Shown here one piece after another: positions 1 through 7,448 of a stretch of DNA of 26,189 nt; within the stretch, counting starts at the first letter, position 1; each line of letters begins with the position of its first letter. Source of the stretch: a virus; IMG/VR virus record IMGVR_UViG_3300021368_001851, positions 1 through 26,189 of that record, one strand, 5' to 3'. The notes below the pieces were generated by a model that saw only the letters and a program-made list of their open reading frames with translations, did no database searches and was not told the DNA's origin. The position numbers were made by a program, and so were the translations under genes.

Positions 1-375
1 GCCCTGCCTTGCCTCGCCTTGCCGTGCCCGGCCTTGCCTAGCCATGCCTGCCCTGCCGTGCCGTGCCAAACCCAGCCCAGGCATGCCACGCCAAGCCTTG
101 CCATGCCTGCCGTGCCTTGCCCCGCCTAGCCGTGCCTCGCCTTGCCGCGCCAAGCCCGGCCATGCCTTGCCATGCCTGCCATGCCGTGCCGTGCCGCGCC
201 ACGCCTGGCCAAGCCATGCCTAGCCTCGCCTCGCCGCGCCTCGCCTGCCGTGCCGCGCCACGCCTGGCCAAGCCATGCCTCGCCGCGCCTCGCCTCGCCT
301 GCCTCGCCTTGCCGTGCCTAGCCTTGCCCGGCCACGCCGCGCCTGGCCTAGCCAAGCCTTGCCTTGCCTGCCATG
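1..375. repeat. Degenerate GCCNN pentanucleotide array
   Basis: About 75 head-to-tail units of GCC followed by two variable bases (TT, TC, GT, AT, TG, AA, AC, GC, TA, CG and others) run from the window edge to within about 6 bases of the stop codon of the leftmost minus-strand gene. Occasional 4-base units shift the phase, and 61-85 is the most degenerate part. A 34-base segment is repeated exactly at 188-221 and 247-280, so there is also higher-order duplication. The array is far richer in G+C than the rest of the window. Long open frames on both strands here are artefacts of the 5-base period. The left end of the array is outside the window. Function unknown. Confidence 0.9.
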
Positions 376-380
376 ATCAC

Positions 381-875
381 CTAAACACTAGCGGCCAAAT
401 TTGCTGCATTAGTGATATGTTTAGCAAGTTGCTTCACTTTCCGCTTCGTAGCGGCTGGCATTTGTTTAGCGTCGGTCAGTTCATTTACTGACTTTTGCAT
501 TCCGTTCAATTGGGATTGCAACCGTTTTAAAGAATATTCCCACATCTCGGTGTCTTGCAATACTAAATCAATAGGCATATATTGGCGCTCATCGTCTTTT
601 ATCGTTAGGACGTATTCACGGCGCTCAATTTCCGCTTCCTTAATAACTATTGACCGGGTAAGAGTTCCGGCTTGGTTTTCGCGAAACTTTTGAGCCGCCA
701 CGCTATTATCCCACTCAAAAACACTGTGTAATGGATTCGATTTACTACGGGCCTCGTCTACGATCACCGCAGGCGTTAATTTTCCCCGTTCACGCCTAAT
801 TCGATCCAGTTCTTTTTTTGCCGTTGGGGCATCAACTCCGCTAACCCGATAACCGTTAATAAATTTAATAATCAT
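381..875 (-). CDS. Conserved phage hypothetical protein, second gene of left minus operon
   Basis: Encodes 164 aa from the ATG at 875. I chose this start because it lies one base after the stop of the upstream gene (TAA-T-ATG), which suggests translational coupling; an in-frame ATG at 911 would overlap that gene. The product is charged. An N-terminal part (about 15-80) reads ELDRIRRERGKLTPAVIVDEA followed by SNPLHSVFEWDN and FRENQAG. I associate this W/D-centred pattern with widespread phage proteins of unknown function, from memory and not checked. The C-terminal third is Lys/Gln/Ala-rich and probably helical. No catalytic motif or membrane segment is visible. The gene ends right at the pentamer array. 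Its partner upstream is the 209-aa protein, and the two probably act together. Confidence 0.75.
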   Translation of the reverse strand: MIIKFINGYRVSGVDAPTAKKELDRIRRERGKLTPAVIVDEARSKSNPLHSVFEWDNSVAAQKFRENQAGTLTRSIVIKEAEIERREYVLTIKDDERQYMPIDLVLQDTEMWEYSLKRLQSQLNGMQKSVNELTDAKQMPAATKRKVKQLAKHITNAANLAASV

Positions 876-876
876 A

Positions 877-1506
877 TTACTTCGTTTTAATGGTGAAAAG
901 TCCATACCCAAGGCCGTTGCTTTTTTTGCTAAACGGGCGACCTTCCCCGATCCCGACTTGCTGCCCTGCCCTTAAAAGAAGATTATAAACATCCTCGGCG
1001 GTAAATTGGCCTTGGTCAAATCTTATTCTAAGGATTGCGCCCCATTTTCTCCACATCGGACGTACACGAATATCTGCGACTCCGGTAGCATTCCTGACGG
1101 CTAAAGATGTGGGTTCCGGCGGATTGCCTAGAATTTGTACTAAAGGCGTTCCATCTAACTCATCATATCCGTCCGCTTCAATAAAGACCGACATTCTAGC
1201 GTGAGTCATTTTAAAGCCGACCATTCGACAGGCATCAATACAGGCATTCCGAAAAGCGGCGGCGGGAATGCCGTTCCATCCATCTTCTGAAATGTGTTGA
1301 GCCTGTTTAAAGTCTTCGTCAAAATCACGCGCCTTTCTTTTCTTTTTTGAAGTTGATGTGCTCCCGGCCTCCATCTTTTCTTTCATCGCTTTCATTGCTT
1401 TCTCCGTAAATCGTAACTGCATATACGGTGCAGTCCCTTCAATTTCTACGTTTAGAATCTGAAAATTAGGAGCCTCAATAGTTACAGCTCTTTTTACTTT
1501 TGACAT
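877..1506 (-). CDS. Conserved phage protein with RAMP-like features, first gene of left minus operon
   Basis: Encodes 209 aa. The first 50 residues look like a beta-rich start (VTIEAPNFQILNVEIEG), followed by a Lys-rich linker (about 50-65). A central motif GIPAAAFRNACIDACR (about 79-94) precedes a conserved-looking VRNATGVADIRVRPMW, and the C terminus has a Gly-rich stretch GIGEGRPFSKKSNGLGYG (about 184-201). A Gly-Pro-Ala-FR helix start and a terminal Gly-rich loop resemble the layout of RAMP/Cas7-like folds, but this is a visual analogy only. I recall similar proteins in many phages without a known function. The leader upstream carries two hairpins, one of terminator type directly before the start codon, so expression may be attenuated. 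It is transcribed away from the portal gene. Confidence 0.8.
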   Translation of the reverse strand: MSKVKRAVTIEAPNFQILNVEIEGTAPYMQLRFTEKAMKAMKEKMEAGSTSTSKKKRKARDFDEDFKQAQHISEDGWNGIPAAAFRNACIDACRMVGFKMTHARMSVFIEADGYDELDGTPLVQILGNPPEPTSLAVRNATGVADIRVRPMWRKWGAILRIRFDQGQFTAEDVYNLLLRAGQQVGIGEGRPFSKKSNGLGYGLFTIKTK

Positions 1507-1510
1507 AATT

Positions 1511-1547
1511 AAAATAAAAAAAACCCACCGTGTGACGCCAGTGGGTT
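1511..1547 (-). terminator. Terminator-type hairpin directly before the left minus operon (attenuator candidate)
   Basis: On the minus strand a 7-bp stem (AACCCAC/GTGGGTT, arms 1541-1547 and 1522-1528) with a 12-base loop is followed at once by a run of eight T and more AT-rich sequence. The structure ends only about 15 bases before the ATG at 1506. Intrinsic terminators normally lie after genes. Here it sits in the leader, which suggests attenuation, or termination of antisense transcripts entering from the head genes. Confidence 0.55.
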
Positions 1548-1560
1548 AGATTAGTAAAAC

Positions 1561-1596
1561 TAGCTTTTAGGCCAGCGTCACCAACCCTAAAAGCTA
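1561..1596. promoter_or_regulatory. Second leader hairpin with loop complementary to its neighbour
   Basis: A perfect 11-bp inverted repeat (TAGCTTTTAGG at 1561-1571, CCTAAAAGCTA at 1586-1596) encloses a 14-base loop. The loop contains GCGTCAC (1575-1581), the exact reverse complement of GTGACGC (1532-1538) in the loop of the neighbouring hairpin. The two loops could therefore kiss in RNA, or the two halves could pair in an alternative fold. A short third inverted repeat (AGGTAA/TTACCT) lies at about 1640-1658. Confidence 0.6.
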
Positions 1597-1702
1597 TTTA
1601 AGACCATAAAGGTATAAAACCTATAGATAATAAGCAAACAGGTAATAAGTTCTTACCTAAACACCCCAAAAAATATTTCAACTTGCCCCAAAATCATACA
1701 AT

Positions 1703-2983
1703 TTGGGCATTTGGAGCAACATAACGCGGGTTTTTGTCAAAGAAGTAGACGAACCGACTGAAAACGTCGAAAATCGTAGCTTTTTGCAACAAATGGGCAC
1801 GTCTATAGATGACATTATCTCTTCCTTTGGTTTCAACAAATCCAACTCAGGCCAAAACGTAGACTCAAAAAGCGTTCTTGGCCTTTCTGCTGTTTGGCGG
1901 GCATTAACCATCTTATCTGATTCAATCGCTTCATTACCTATCGAAGTAGTCCAAAAGACAGCCGAAAATACAACGCTTAACGCTGTACGTCATCCGGTGA
2001 CGCGATTACTTACAATTTCGCCCTCTCCCCTATTCACGCCGTATACCTGGATTCACACAATGGTAGCACACGCGGCATTAACTGGTAATGCTTATGCGAT
2101 CATCAAACGGGAACGCGTAACAAGATACCCGAAAGAGATATTAGTGGTAGAACCTCATCGGGTAACGGCTCACATTTTAGATGGTGATAAGTTGGTTTAT
2201 AAAATTGACGGTATAAACAAGACCTACAAGGCGGATGACATTATACATTTTGGCGGCCTATCTTTTACTGGTTTGGCCGGTATCAATGTTTTGGAAACAT
2301 TAGCGGATAACTTTGGTTTGGCTCTTGCTAATCAGGAATATTTAGCGAAGTTTTTTGCTGATGGTGCGACCCTATCGGGAGTCATTAAACACCCCGGACG
2401 GTTAGATGATAACGCGATGCGAAGACTCCGCCGCTCATGGGAATCTTCCTACGGCGGTTCTAGTAATTCCGGCAAAACGGCGATACTAGAACAAGGCATG
2501 GATTATGAAGCGACCGGACTAAGCCCACAACAGGCAGCAGCCGGGGAAACCAAAAAGTTAACCATTGCGGATATATCGCGGATTTTCGGCGTACCTCAAT
2601 TCTTATTGGAAGACTTAGACCGGGCAACGTTTAACAATATTGAACACTTGTCTTTGCTCTTTATTAAGCACACCATCCGGCCTTGGTGCAAACGTATCGA
2701 AGCAGAACTCAACCGCAAACTTTTTCCCTTAGACGAACAGGGCGAATATATAGCCCGCTTTGATCTGGACGACTTGTATATGTCTGATCTGGACAGCAGA
2801 GGAAAATATATAGAAACGATGATGAAATGGGGTGTACTGAGTCGAGACGAAATACGCGCACGTGAAAAATACAATCCAATTGCAGACGGGAGTGGTGCTA
2901 AGTATTTCGTGCCGATGAACATGCAAGACCCCACCGAACCAAAACCGGAACTAGAAAAAAATATACCTGGTGAGGATCAATAA
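1703..2983 (+). CDS. HK97-family portal protein
   Basis: Encodes 426 aa, a normal length for an HK97-type portal, the dodecameric ring at the capsid vertex through which DNA enters and leaves. Typical features are LSAVWRALTILSDSIASLP (61-79), the TGNAYAIIKR segment (128-137), the ADDIIHF strand (about 177-183), and the C-terminal IFGVPQFLLED and FNNIE region. The frame is open back to a stop at 1658 but contains no ATG. The first plausible start is TTG at 1703, giving MGIWSNITRV, which resembles usual portal N termini. No clear ribosome binding site is visible. Terminase genes, which normally precede the portal, are absent; two minus-strand genes occupy that place. The prohead protease follows 18 bases downstream. 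Confidence 0.95.
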   Translation: MGIWSNITRVFVKEVDEPTENVENRSFLQQMGTSIDDIISSFGFNKSNSGQNVDSKSVLGLSAVWRALTILSDSIASLPIEVVQKTAENTTLNAVRHPVTRLLTISPSPLFTPYTWIHTMVAHAALTGNAYAIIKRERVTRYPKEILVVEPHRVTAHILDGDKLVYKIDGINKTYKADDIIHFGGLSFTGLAGINVLETLADNFGLALANQEYLAKFFADGATLSGVIKHPGRLDDNAMRRLRRSWESSYGGSSNSGKTAILEQGMDYEATGLSPQQAAAGETKKLTIADISRIFGVPQFLLEDLDRATFNNIEHLSLLFIKHTIRPWCKRIEAELNRKLFPLDEQGEYIARFDLDDLYMSDLDSRGKYIETMMKWGVLSRDEIRAREKYNPIADGSGAKYFVPMNMQDPTEPKPELEKNIPGEDQ

Positions 2984-3001
2984 AACAATAGATTTCTAGC
3001 G

Positions 3002-3592
3002 ATGAAAAATAAAGAAACAAGAACATACAATGCAGAACTACGAGCAAGCGAAGACGGTAAGACCGTCACCGGATATGCCGCAGTTTTCAATTCGATGTCT
3101 GAAGAAATGTGGGGCTTCCGGGAGCGGATCGACCCCAAAGCCTTCGACAATGCAGATATGAGCGACGTTAGAGCGCTATTCAATCACGATCCTAATATGC
3201 TTCTGGCTCGTAGCAGTTCAGGAACGTTGGCGCTAAGTGTAGACGAAAAAGGGCTTAGATATAGCTTCGAATTACCCGACACTACAGCAGGGCGCGACTT
3301 ACGCGAAATGCTGAAACGTGGCGATGTAAGCCAAAGCTCTTTCGGTTTCACGATTGAAGAAGATGCTTGGGAAGAACGCAAAAACGACGCGGGAGAAGTG
3401 GTGGAAACTACAAGGATTATTACAAAGGTACACCGCCTTTTTGATGTAAGCCCGGTTACTTATCCGGCCTATCCTGACGCGACGGTAGCAATACGAAGCC
3501 GCGATAAGTGGCAGGAGGAACACAATAAAGATTCAAAAACAGCAGTAAAAAACACGCCTTTTCGCGATCGCGCAGAGGACATGTTAATTTAA
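3002..3592 (+). CDS. HK97-family prohead protease
   Basis: Encodes 196 aa, the maturation protease that cleaves the capsid scaffold domain during assembly. The N-terminal GYAAVFN (24-30), the FNHD motif with probable catalytic His62, the SQSSFGF motif with probable nucleophile Ser113, and the LFDVSPVTYPAYPDA segment (about 146-160) are characteristic of peptidase family U35 (HK97 gp4 type). The start ATG follows a short gap after the portal. The Lys-rich C-terminal tail (about 165-196) may be removed by self-cleavage, as in HK97; that is inference. It lies between portal and capsid genes, the usual order. Confidence 0.95.
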   Translation: MKNKETRTYNAELRASEDGKTVTGYAAVFNSMSEEMWGFRERIDPKAFDNADMSDVRALFNHDPNMLLARSSSGTLALSVDEKGLRYSFELPDTTAGRDLREMLKRGDVSQSSFGFTIEEDAWEERKNDAGEVVETTRIITKVHRLFDVSPVTYPAYPDATVAIRSRDKWQEEHNKDSKTAVKNTPFRDRAEDMLI

Positions 3593-3610
3593 TAATTTAA
3601 AACACAAAAG

Positions 3611-4843
3611 ATGAAAAGTGTTGCAGATTTGAGGCACGAGTACCTCAATATACGCGAACAGATGCGCGATCTTATCAACCGCGCTAAAGGCGAAAGCCGG
3701 GATTTGTCCGATGAAGAAAACGGGCAATTTATGAAAATGCACGAGGATCAAGAAAAGCTTGACAAAGCCATTCAAGCCCGTAGCATTATTACAGGCATGG
3801 ACGCACAGGCTCAGGGGCAAAACATTCTAGAAATGAACGTTGAACCCGAAGACACACGCAGCAACGAAGAGCAATATTTTGATGCGTTTGCCGACTTCAT
3901 GAAGAACGGACAGCGGGCGAACAAACGCAGCTTGAACGTCCTTGAAAAGCGGGGTACTTCTACCATTACTACTGAAACAACAGGCGGTATTTATGGTGGC
4001 TACGCTGTACCTGAAGAACTGGACCGCGAATGGACAAAAGTTTTGAAACAATACGGCGGGATGATGTCTGCCGCGCGAGTGATCAGAACGCAAACCGGAG
4101 GAACGTGGAACCATACCTACACGGATGATACCGCGACCGCTGCCTTGCTGACAGTAGAAGCAAGTGCAACCACTTTGCAAGACTTTTCTTTCTCTCGCAT
4201 TGAGTTAGGTTCTTATACCTACCGCTCTAGCGTATTGCTTTCAATGGAAGAAATTCAGGATGAGCAGGTGGGAGTAGTTGGATACCTCAACGAAATGCTA
4301 GGTATTCGGATGGGCCGCGCATTAAATACCGCCTTCACGACTGGCGACGGTTCGAGCAAACCAACCGGACTATTGGCGGCTTCAGGTGGAGCGCCAACCG
4401 GAAAGACAGCAGCTAGCGCAACGGCTATCACATCAACCGAAATTCTCGATCTGATACACAGCGTTGACCCTGCGTACCGCATGGGGCCGAACGTGCGATT
4501 AATGTTCAATGATAGCACCCTGGCAGCAATTAAGAAGCTGCAACTAGGTAGCTCTGATTCTTCCCCGCTTTGGGTTCCTGATATGCGGAGCGGAGGAGAA
4601 GGAAATACAATTTGGGGTTACAATTACGTAATTAATCAGGACATGCCGACAATTGCGACCGGGGTTAAGTCTATCGCATTTGGTGACTTTTCCTACTACG
4701 TCATTCGCGAAGTACGAACCCCAACCTTTGTACGCCTGAACGAACTGTATATGGCCAATCTTTCGCAAGGGTTTTTAGCGTTTAGTCGCTACGACGCAAA
4801 ACTTATTCCTGTAGGAGCGATCAAGCTCTTAGTACAAGCGTAA
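3611..4843 (+). CDS. Major capsid protein, HK97 fold
   Basis: Encodes 410 aa. Residues 1-70 form a charged helical, coiled-coil region (LRHEYLNIREQMRDLINRAK) that corresponds to the delta/scaffold domain of HK97 gp5 and would be removed by the upstream protease. The mature shell domain probably begins around residue 110-120, before GGIYGGYAVPEELDREW. Internal motifs typical of phage_capsid family members include SRIELGSYTYRSSVLLSMEEIQD, the GDGSSKPTGLLAASGG loop and a C-terminal FVRLNELYMANLSQGFLAFSRYDAKLI. The stop codon overlaps the ATG of the next gene (TAATG). Confidence 0.95.
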   Translation: MKSVADLRHEYLNIREQMRDLINRAKGESRDLSDEENGQFMKMHEDQEKLDKAIQARSIITGMDAQAQGQNILEMNVEPEDTRSNEEQYFDAFADFMKNGQRANKRSLNVLEKRGTSTITTETTGGIYGGYAVPEELDREWTKVLKQYGGMMSAARVIRTQTGGTWNHTYTDDTATAALLTVEASATTLQDFSFSRIELGSYTYRSSVLLSMEEIQDEQVGVVGYLNEMLGIRMGRALNTAFTTGDGSSKPTGLLAASGGAPTGKTAASATAITSTEILDLIHSVDPAYRMGPNVRLMFNDSTLAAIKKLQLGSSDSSPLWVPDMRSGGEGNTIWGYNYVINQDMPTIATGVKSIAFGDFSYYVIREVRTPTFVRLNELYMANLSQGFLAFSRYDAKLIPVGAIKLLVQA

Positions 4844-5049
4844 TGATTGACAAGGTTAAAATACGATTATTGACTAGCGTGTCGGGTGTAGAAATGCACC
4901 CGGCAGGCTCGATCATTGAAACCACTGTAAAGGAAGCAACCGGGCTAATTTCTGCCGGGTTCGCTGAGTTGGTAGAAGAGATCGAAACCGCACAGAGCAA
5001 GCCTGCAAGAGCCAGGCAAACTACACGAAGAAGAACAAAGAAAAAATGA
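4843..5049 (+). CDS. Small basic-tailed protein after the capsid gene
   Basis: Encodes 68 aa and overlaps the capsid stop by one base. The N-terminal half (MIDKVKIRLLTSVSG, then HPAGSIIETTVKEATGLISAGFAELVEE) looks like a small beta-rich domain. Many siphoviruses encode a similar short protein between the capsid and connector genes, sometimes a DNA-binding or head accessory protein. The last 17 residues are strongly basic (ARARQTTRRRTKKK), which suggests contact with packaged DNA. That role is inference. The next gene starts inside its stop codon (ATGA), so the three genes are tightly coupled. Confidence 0.8.
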   Translation: MIDKVKIRLLTSVSGVEMHPAGSIIETTVKEATGLISAGFAELVEEIETAQSKPARARQTTRRRTKKK

Positions 5050-5603
5050 GTTGGAAAGTAACAACCGAGCCTACAAGCGAGCCACTGACGTTGACGGAGG
5101 TTAAGAACTATCTGAAGGTAGATTTCACCACCGATGACGACCTAATTACCCTGCTGATCAAGTCAGCGCGGCAATGGGTAGAACGGCATTGTAATATCGG
5201 ATTGCTACCTCAAACAGTTACCGAGCTATGCGATGATTTCCCAGATACTTTGTCCCGATCCCCGGTTCGTAGCGTGTTAAGTATTAGTTACAAGGACTCC
5301 GCAGGAGCTACCCAAACATGGGCAAGCGGTAACTACATAGTTGACACCTACGACGAACCGGCACGAATCCGAAAAGCGTACGGAGTTATTAAGCCTACAT
5401 TGTACGACGAGATAGCGAGAGTGACGGTAGTGTACACAATTGGTTGGGATGATGCAGGAGCACTACCCGCACCGATCAAACGTGCAATGCTACTAACTAT
5501 CGCAAATGCTTACGAGAATAGAGAAGATAGTATTAAGCGAATGCCAACAGCGGCAGAGTACGAACTTCAAAGCGCAGGGTATAGAATATGGCTTTTCCGA
5601 TAG
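5046..5603 (+). CDS. gp6-like head-tail connector protein
   Basis: Encodes 185 aa and resembles the HK97 gp6/YqbG connector family, the ring that sits under the portal. Diagnostic features are PLTLTEVKNYLKVDFTTDDDLITLLIKSARQWVERHCN near the N terminus (about 13-50), quoted here as its helical start PLTLTEVKNYLK plus DDDLITLLI, then a beta-rich middle (YIVDTYDEPARIRKAYG) and the C-terminal helix PIKRAMLLTIANAYENRE (about 142-159). It starts within the previous stop codon (ATGA) and overlaps the next gene by 16 bases. Confidence 0.88.
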   Translation: MSWKVTTEPTSEPLTLTEVKNYLKVDFTTDDDLITLLIKSARQWVERHCNIGLLPQTVTELCDDFPDTLSRSPVRSVLSISYKDSAGATQTWASGNYIVDTYDEPARIRKAYGVIKPTLYDEIARVTVVYTIGWDDAGALPAPIKRAMLLTIANAYENREDSIKRMPTAAEYELQSAGYRIWLFR

Positions 5604-6040
5604 GCGAACATAATAACAAAAAGGAGCGCATTGGTAGGATGCGTCACCAAGTGCGATTTGTGTCGCCGCATACCTCGATTGACGCGGTAGGTGGAGAAGT
5701 ACATACATGGGTAACAGGGGATTCGATTTGGGCGAATGTGGATTACCGAAAAGTAGATAGTGATGACCGAATGATTGCAGACCGATACACGAACGTAACA
5801 AGCGCACTGACGACGATCCGCTACAACGCAGAAATAGAGGCACAATACCGGATGATTTTTGACGGCCTGGAATGGGAAATACGATCAATCCTACCCTACT
5901 CGCATAATCGGTACATGCAGTTAGAAGTGGTGCAGTACTTAGGAGATAGCGACAGTAACGACGACGGAAGACTATTGATAGACGATAACGATTTCCCTTT
6001 GATCGACGACGACGGTACATTTTTATCGGACGATGGATGA
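5588..6040 (+). CDS. Head closure / head-tail joining protein
   Basis: Encodes 150 aa. The core IGRMRHQVRFVSPHTSIDAVGG, the WANVDYRK strand and the DGLEWEIRSILPY segment (about 91-103) fit the SPP1 gp16/HK97 gp7-like head-tail joining family, which closes the connector after packaging. The long strings are split here: IGRMRHQVRF and DGLEWEIRSI are the clearest. The C terminus (about 119-150) is an unusual acidic tail made of short repeats, LLIDDND, PLIDDDG and FLSDDG, that is not part of the core fold. It overlaps both neighbouring genes by a few bases, consistent with a coupled morphogenesis operon. Confidence 0.82.
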   Translation: MAFPIGEHNNKKERIGRMRHQVRFVSPHTSIDAVGGEVHTWVTGDSIWANVDYRKVDSDDRMIADRYTNVTSALTTIRYNAEIEAQYRMIFDGLEWEIRSILPYSHNRYMQLEVVQYLGDSDSNDDGRLLIDDNDFPLIDDDGTFLSDDG

Positions 6041-6590
6041 AGCGATTAAGATAGATAAGGTTGAGTTGCAAAAGGCGCTCAAAGAATTGGACAAAGTTGC
6101 GAATCGCTTTGCAGATGCAGAATGGCGGCGGGCTACGATGCAGAAAGCAAGTAAAACAGTAGTGATTTCAGCCAAGGGCATAGCGATGAATAAAGGACTG
6201 AAATCAAAAAAAGTACACTATTACTATCGACTTAAACAAGGGAAAATAAAGTCAGGGGATAACTTAAAAGAACGCATAGCTATTCATCCCGGCAATCTGA
6301 TTAACAGTTTGATGTACCTGAACAAAACCAAGCGGCTGAAAACACCAAATGCGGTGATAGGGCCAAAAATCAAAAGGAGGATTACATCTAAAAACATTGG
6401 CCGAAATCCGGGCAACTCTTCCGGCTACTATGCAGCGATGGCTAAGAATTACAAAAGCCGAGAAGACTTTAGGCGAGATATTATGGAACCCGCATTAGCA
6501 GCGCAAAGAAAGACGGTGCTAATTATTGTAAGCGGAGAAATAGAGAAACGAAGAAAAGCAACAACGATCCAATTAAGCTTCTGGAAATGA
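6033..6590 (+). CDS. HK97 gp10-like tail completion protein
   Basis: Encodes 185 aa, strongly basic. The N-terminal IDKVELQKALKELDKVANR helix, the RRATMQKASKTVVISAKG segment, and the late SGYYAAMAKNY followed by the terminal helix of about 30 residues match the general pattern of the HK97 gp10 family, which links head and tail. A Lys-rich insertion (about 53-70, YRLKQGKIKSG) is longer than in minimal members. It overlaps the upstream gene by 8 bases and the downstream gene by 4. Assignment rests on residue pattern and position. Confidence 0.75.
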   Translation: MDEAIKIDKVELQKALKELDKVANRFADAEWRRATMQKASKTVVISAKGIAMNKGLKSKKVHYYYRLKQGKIKSGDNLKERIAIHPGNLINSLMYLNKTKRLKTPNAVIGPKIKRRITSKNIGRNPGNSSGYYAAMAKNYKSREDFRRDIMEPALAAQRKTVLIIVSGEIEKRRKATTIQLSFWK

Positions 6591-6982
6591 GTAGAAAAAC
6601 ACACAAGGCGGTGTATAGCATTTTGGCAAACGATTCGACCGTAACGGCGGCGTTAGGCACTAGGTTGTATCCGACATTTGTTCCAGAAAATATCAAGTTT
6701 CCCGCGCTCATCTACCGAATTACAGAGAAGCAACCGCAGGACACAAAGGATGGTGTAATAGGCAGCGTGGACACGTTGTTGATTGAGTTATACGACGAAC
6801 GAGCAGAACGATTAGTAGACACAGCCGATACGATACGAACAGCGCTCGACCGCTACCGGGGAACGGTGGCAGATGTCGCAATAGATAGAACGATATACGA
6901 AGGCGCAAGCGATGAGGTGCTGATTCCCGAATTAGCACTTTTTCACTTGACGCAACAGTATAGAATAAGAGTAAAATATTAA
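6587..6982 (+). CDS. Tail terminator/completion protein (DUF3168-like)
   Basis: Encodes 131 aa. The helical start KAVYSILANDSTVTAALG, the segment FPALIYRITEKQPQDTKDG, a VDTLLIELYDE strand and the helix LVDTADTIRTALDRY form the usual layout of DUF3168/gp17-like proteins, which cap the tail tube. The closing strand FHLTQQYRIRVKY is also typical. ATGA overlap with the gp10-like gene and position just before the tail tube gene support the call. Confidence 0.85.
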   Translation: MSRKTHKAVYSILANDSTVTAALGTRLYPTFVPENIKFPALIYRITEKQPQDTKDGVIGSVDTLLIELYDERAERLVDTADTIRTALDRYRGTVADVAIDRTIYEGASDEVLIPELALFHLTQQYRIRVKY

Positions 6983-7000
6983 CAAAAAAAATAAACGAAC

Positions 7001-7432
7001 ATGGCACAGACCGCAGGGGTGCTTAATGGCACAGACTTTCGAATTTGGGTATCAGGCGAAGCGATAGGATACAGTACTTCCTGTAGCTTCTCTATGACTG
7101 CCGAAAAACGCGAAACGATACATAAGGATAATCCGGGTAGTGGCTGGACTACTTTCTCCATTGGGCAAAAGTCCGCTACGATTTCGGTGGATGCTTTCTA
7201 CAATACCGATGCGAATACAGCCTATAGCGACCGGAAAGACCCGGACGACATTGCAGCGCTATTCATTAACGAAACGCCTTTTGAGTGGCAGTTTCGCGCC
7301 GCTTCAGGGGATGATATGTATAGCGGTTCAGGCTATGTAACGGAGATGAGTATAGATTCACCTGTAGAAGACAATGCAACCTACTCGATGACAATCGATG
7401 TGAATGGGGCGGTGACGATTGGTAATTATTAA
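7001..7432 (+). CDS. Major tail tube protein
   Basis: Encodes 143 aa. It begins AQTAGVLNGTDFRIWVSGEA, has a central ISVDAFYNTDANTAYSDRK segment and ends SMTIDVNGAVTIGNY, a beta-sandwich pattern typical of phage tail tube subunits (TP901-1 major tail protein type). The LNGTDFRIW and SFSMTAEKRET segments in the first 40 residues fit the family. It lies between the tail terminator and the chaperone pair, the canonical place. It is separated from the upstream gene by an A-rich 18-base leader and is probably highly expressed. Confidence 0.85.
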   Translation: MAQTAGVLNGTDFRIWVSGEAIGYSTSCSFSMTAEKRETIHKDNPGSGWTTFSIGQKSATISVDAFYNTDANTAYSDRKDPDDIAALFINETPFEWQFRAASGDDMYSGSGYVTEMSIDSPVEDNATYSMTIDVNGAVTIGNY

Positions 7433-7448
7433 ACAAAGATGAAAAAGG

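Noticed and set aside
1-375. Possible CRISPR array
   Set aside because: Units are 5 bases with no spacer structure, and no cas genes are near.
38-491. Long open frames on both strands across the pentamer array
   Set aside because: They arise from the 5-base period without stop codons and give low-complexity Ala/Arg/Pro peptides; not genes.
1703-2983. Truncated portal gene
   Set aside because: Length (426 aa) and all expected segments are complete; only the start codon is atypical (TTG).
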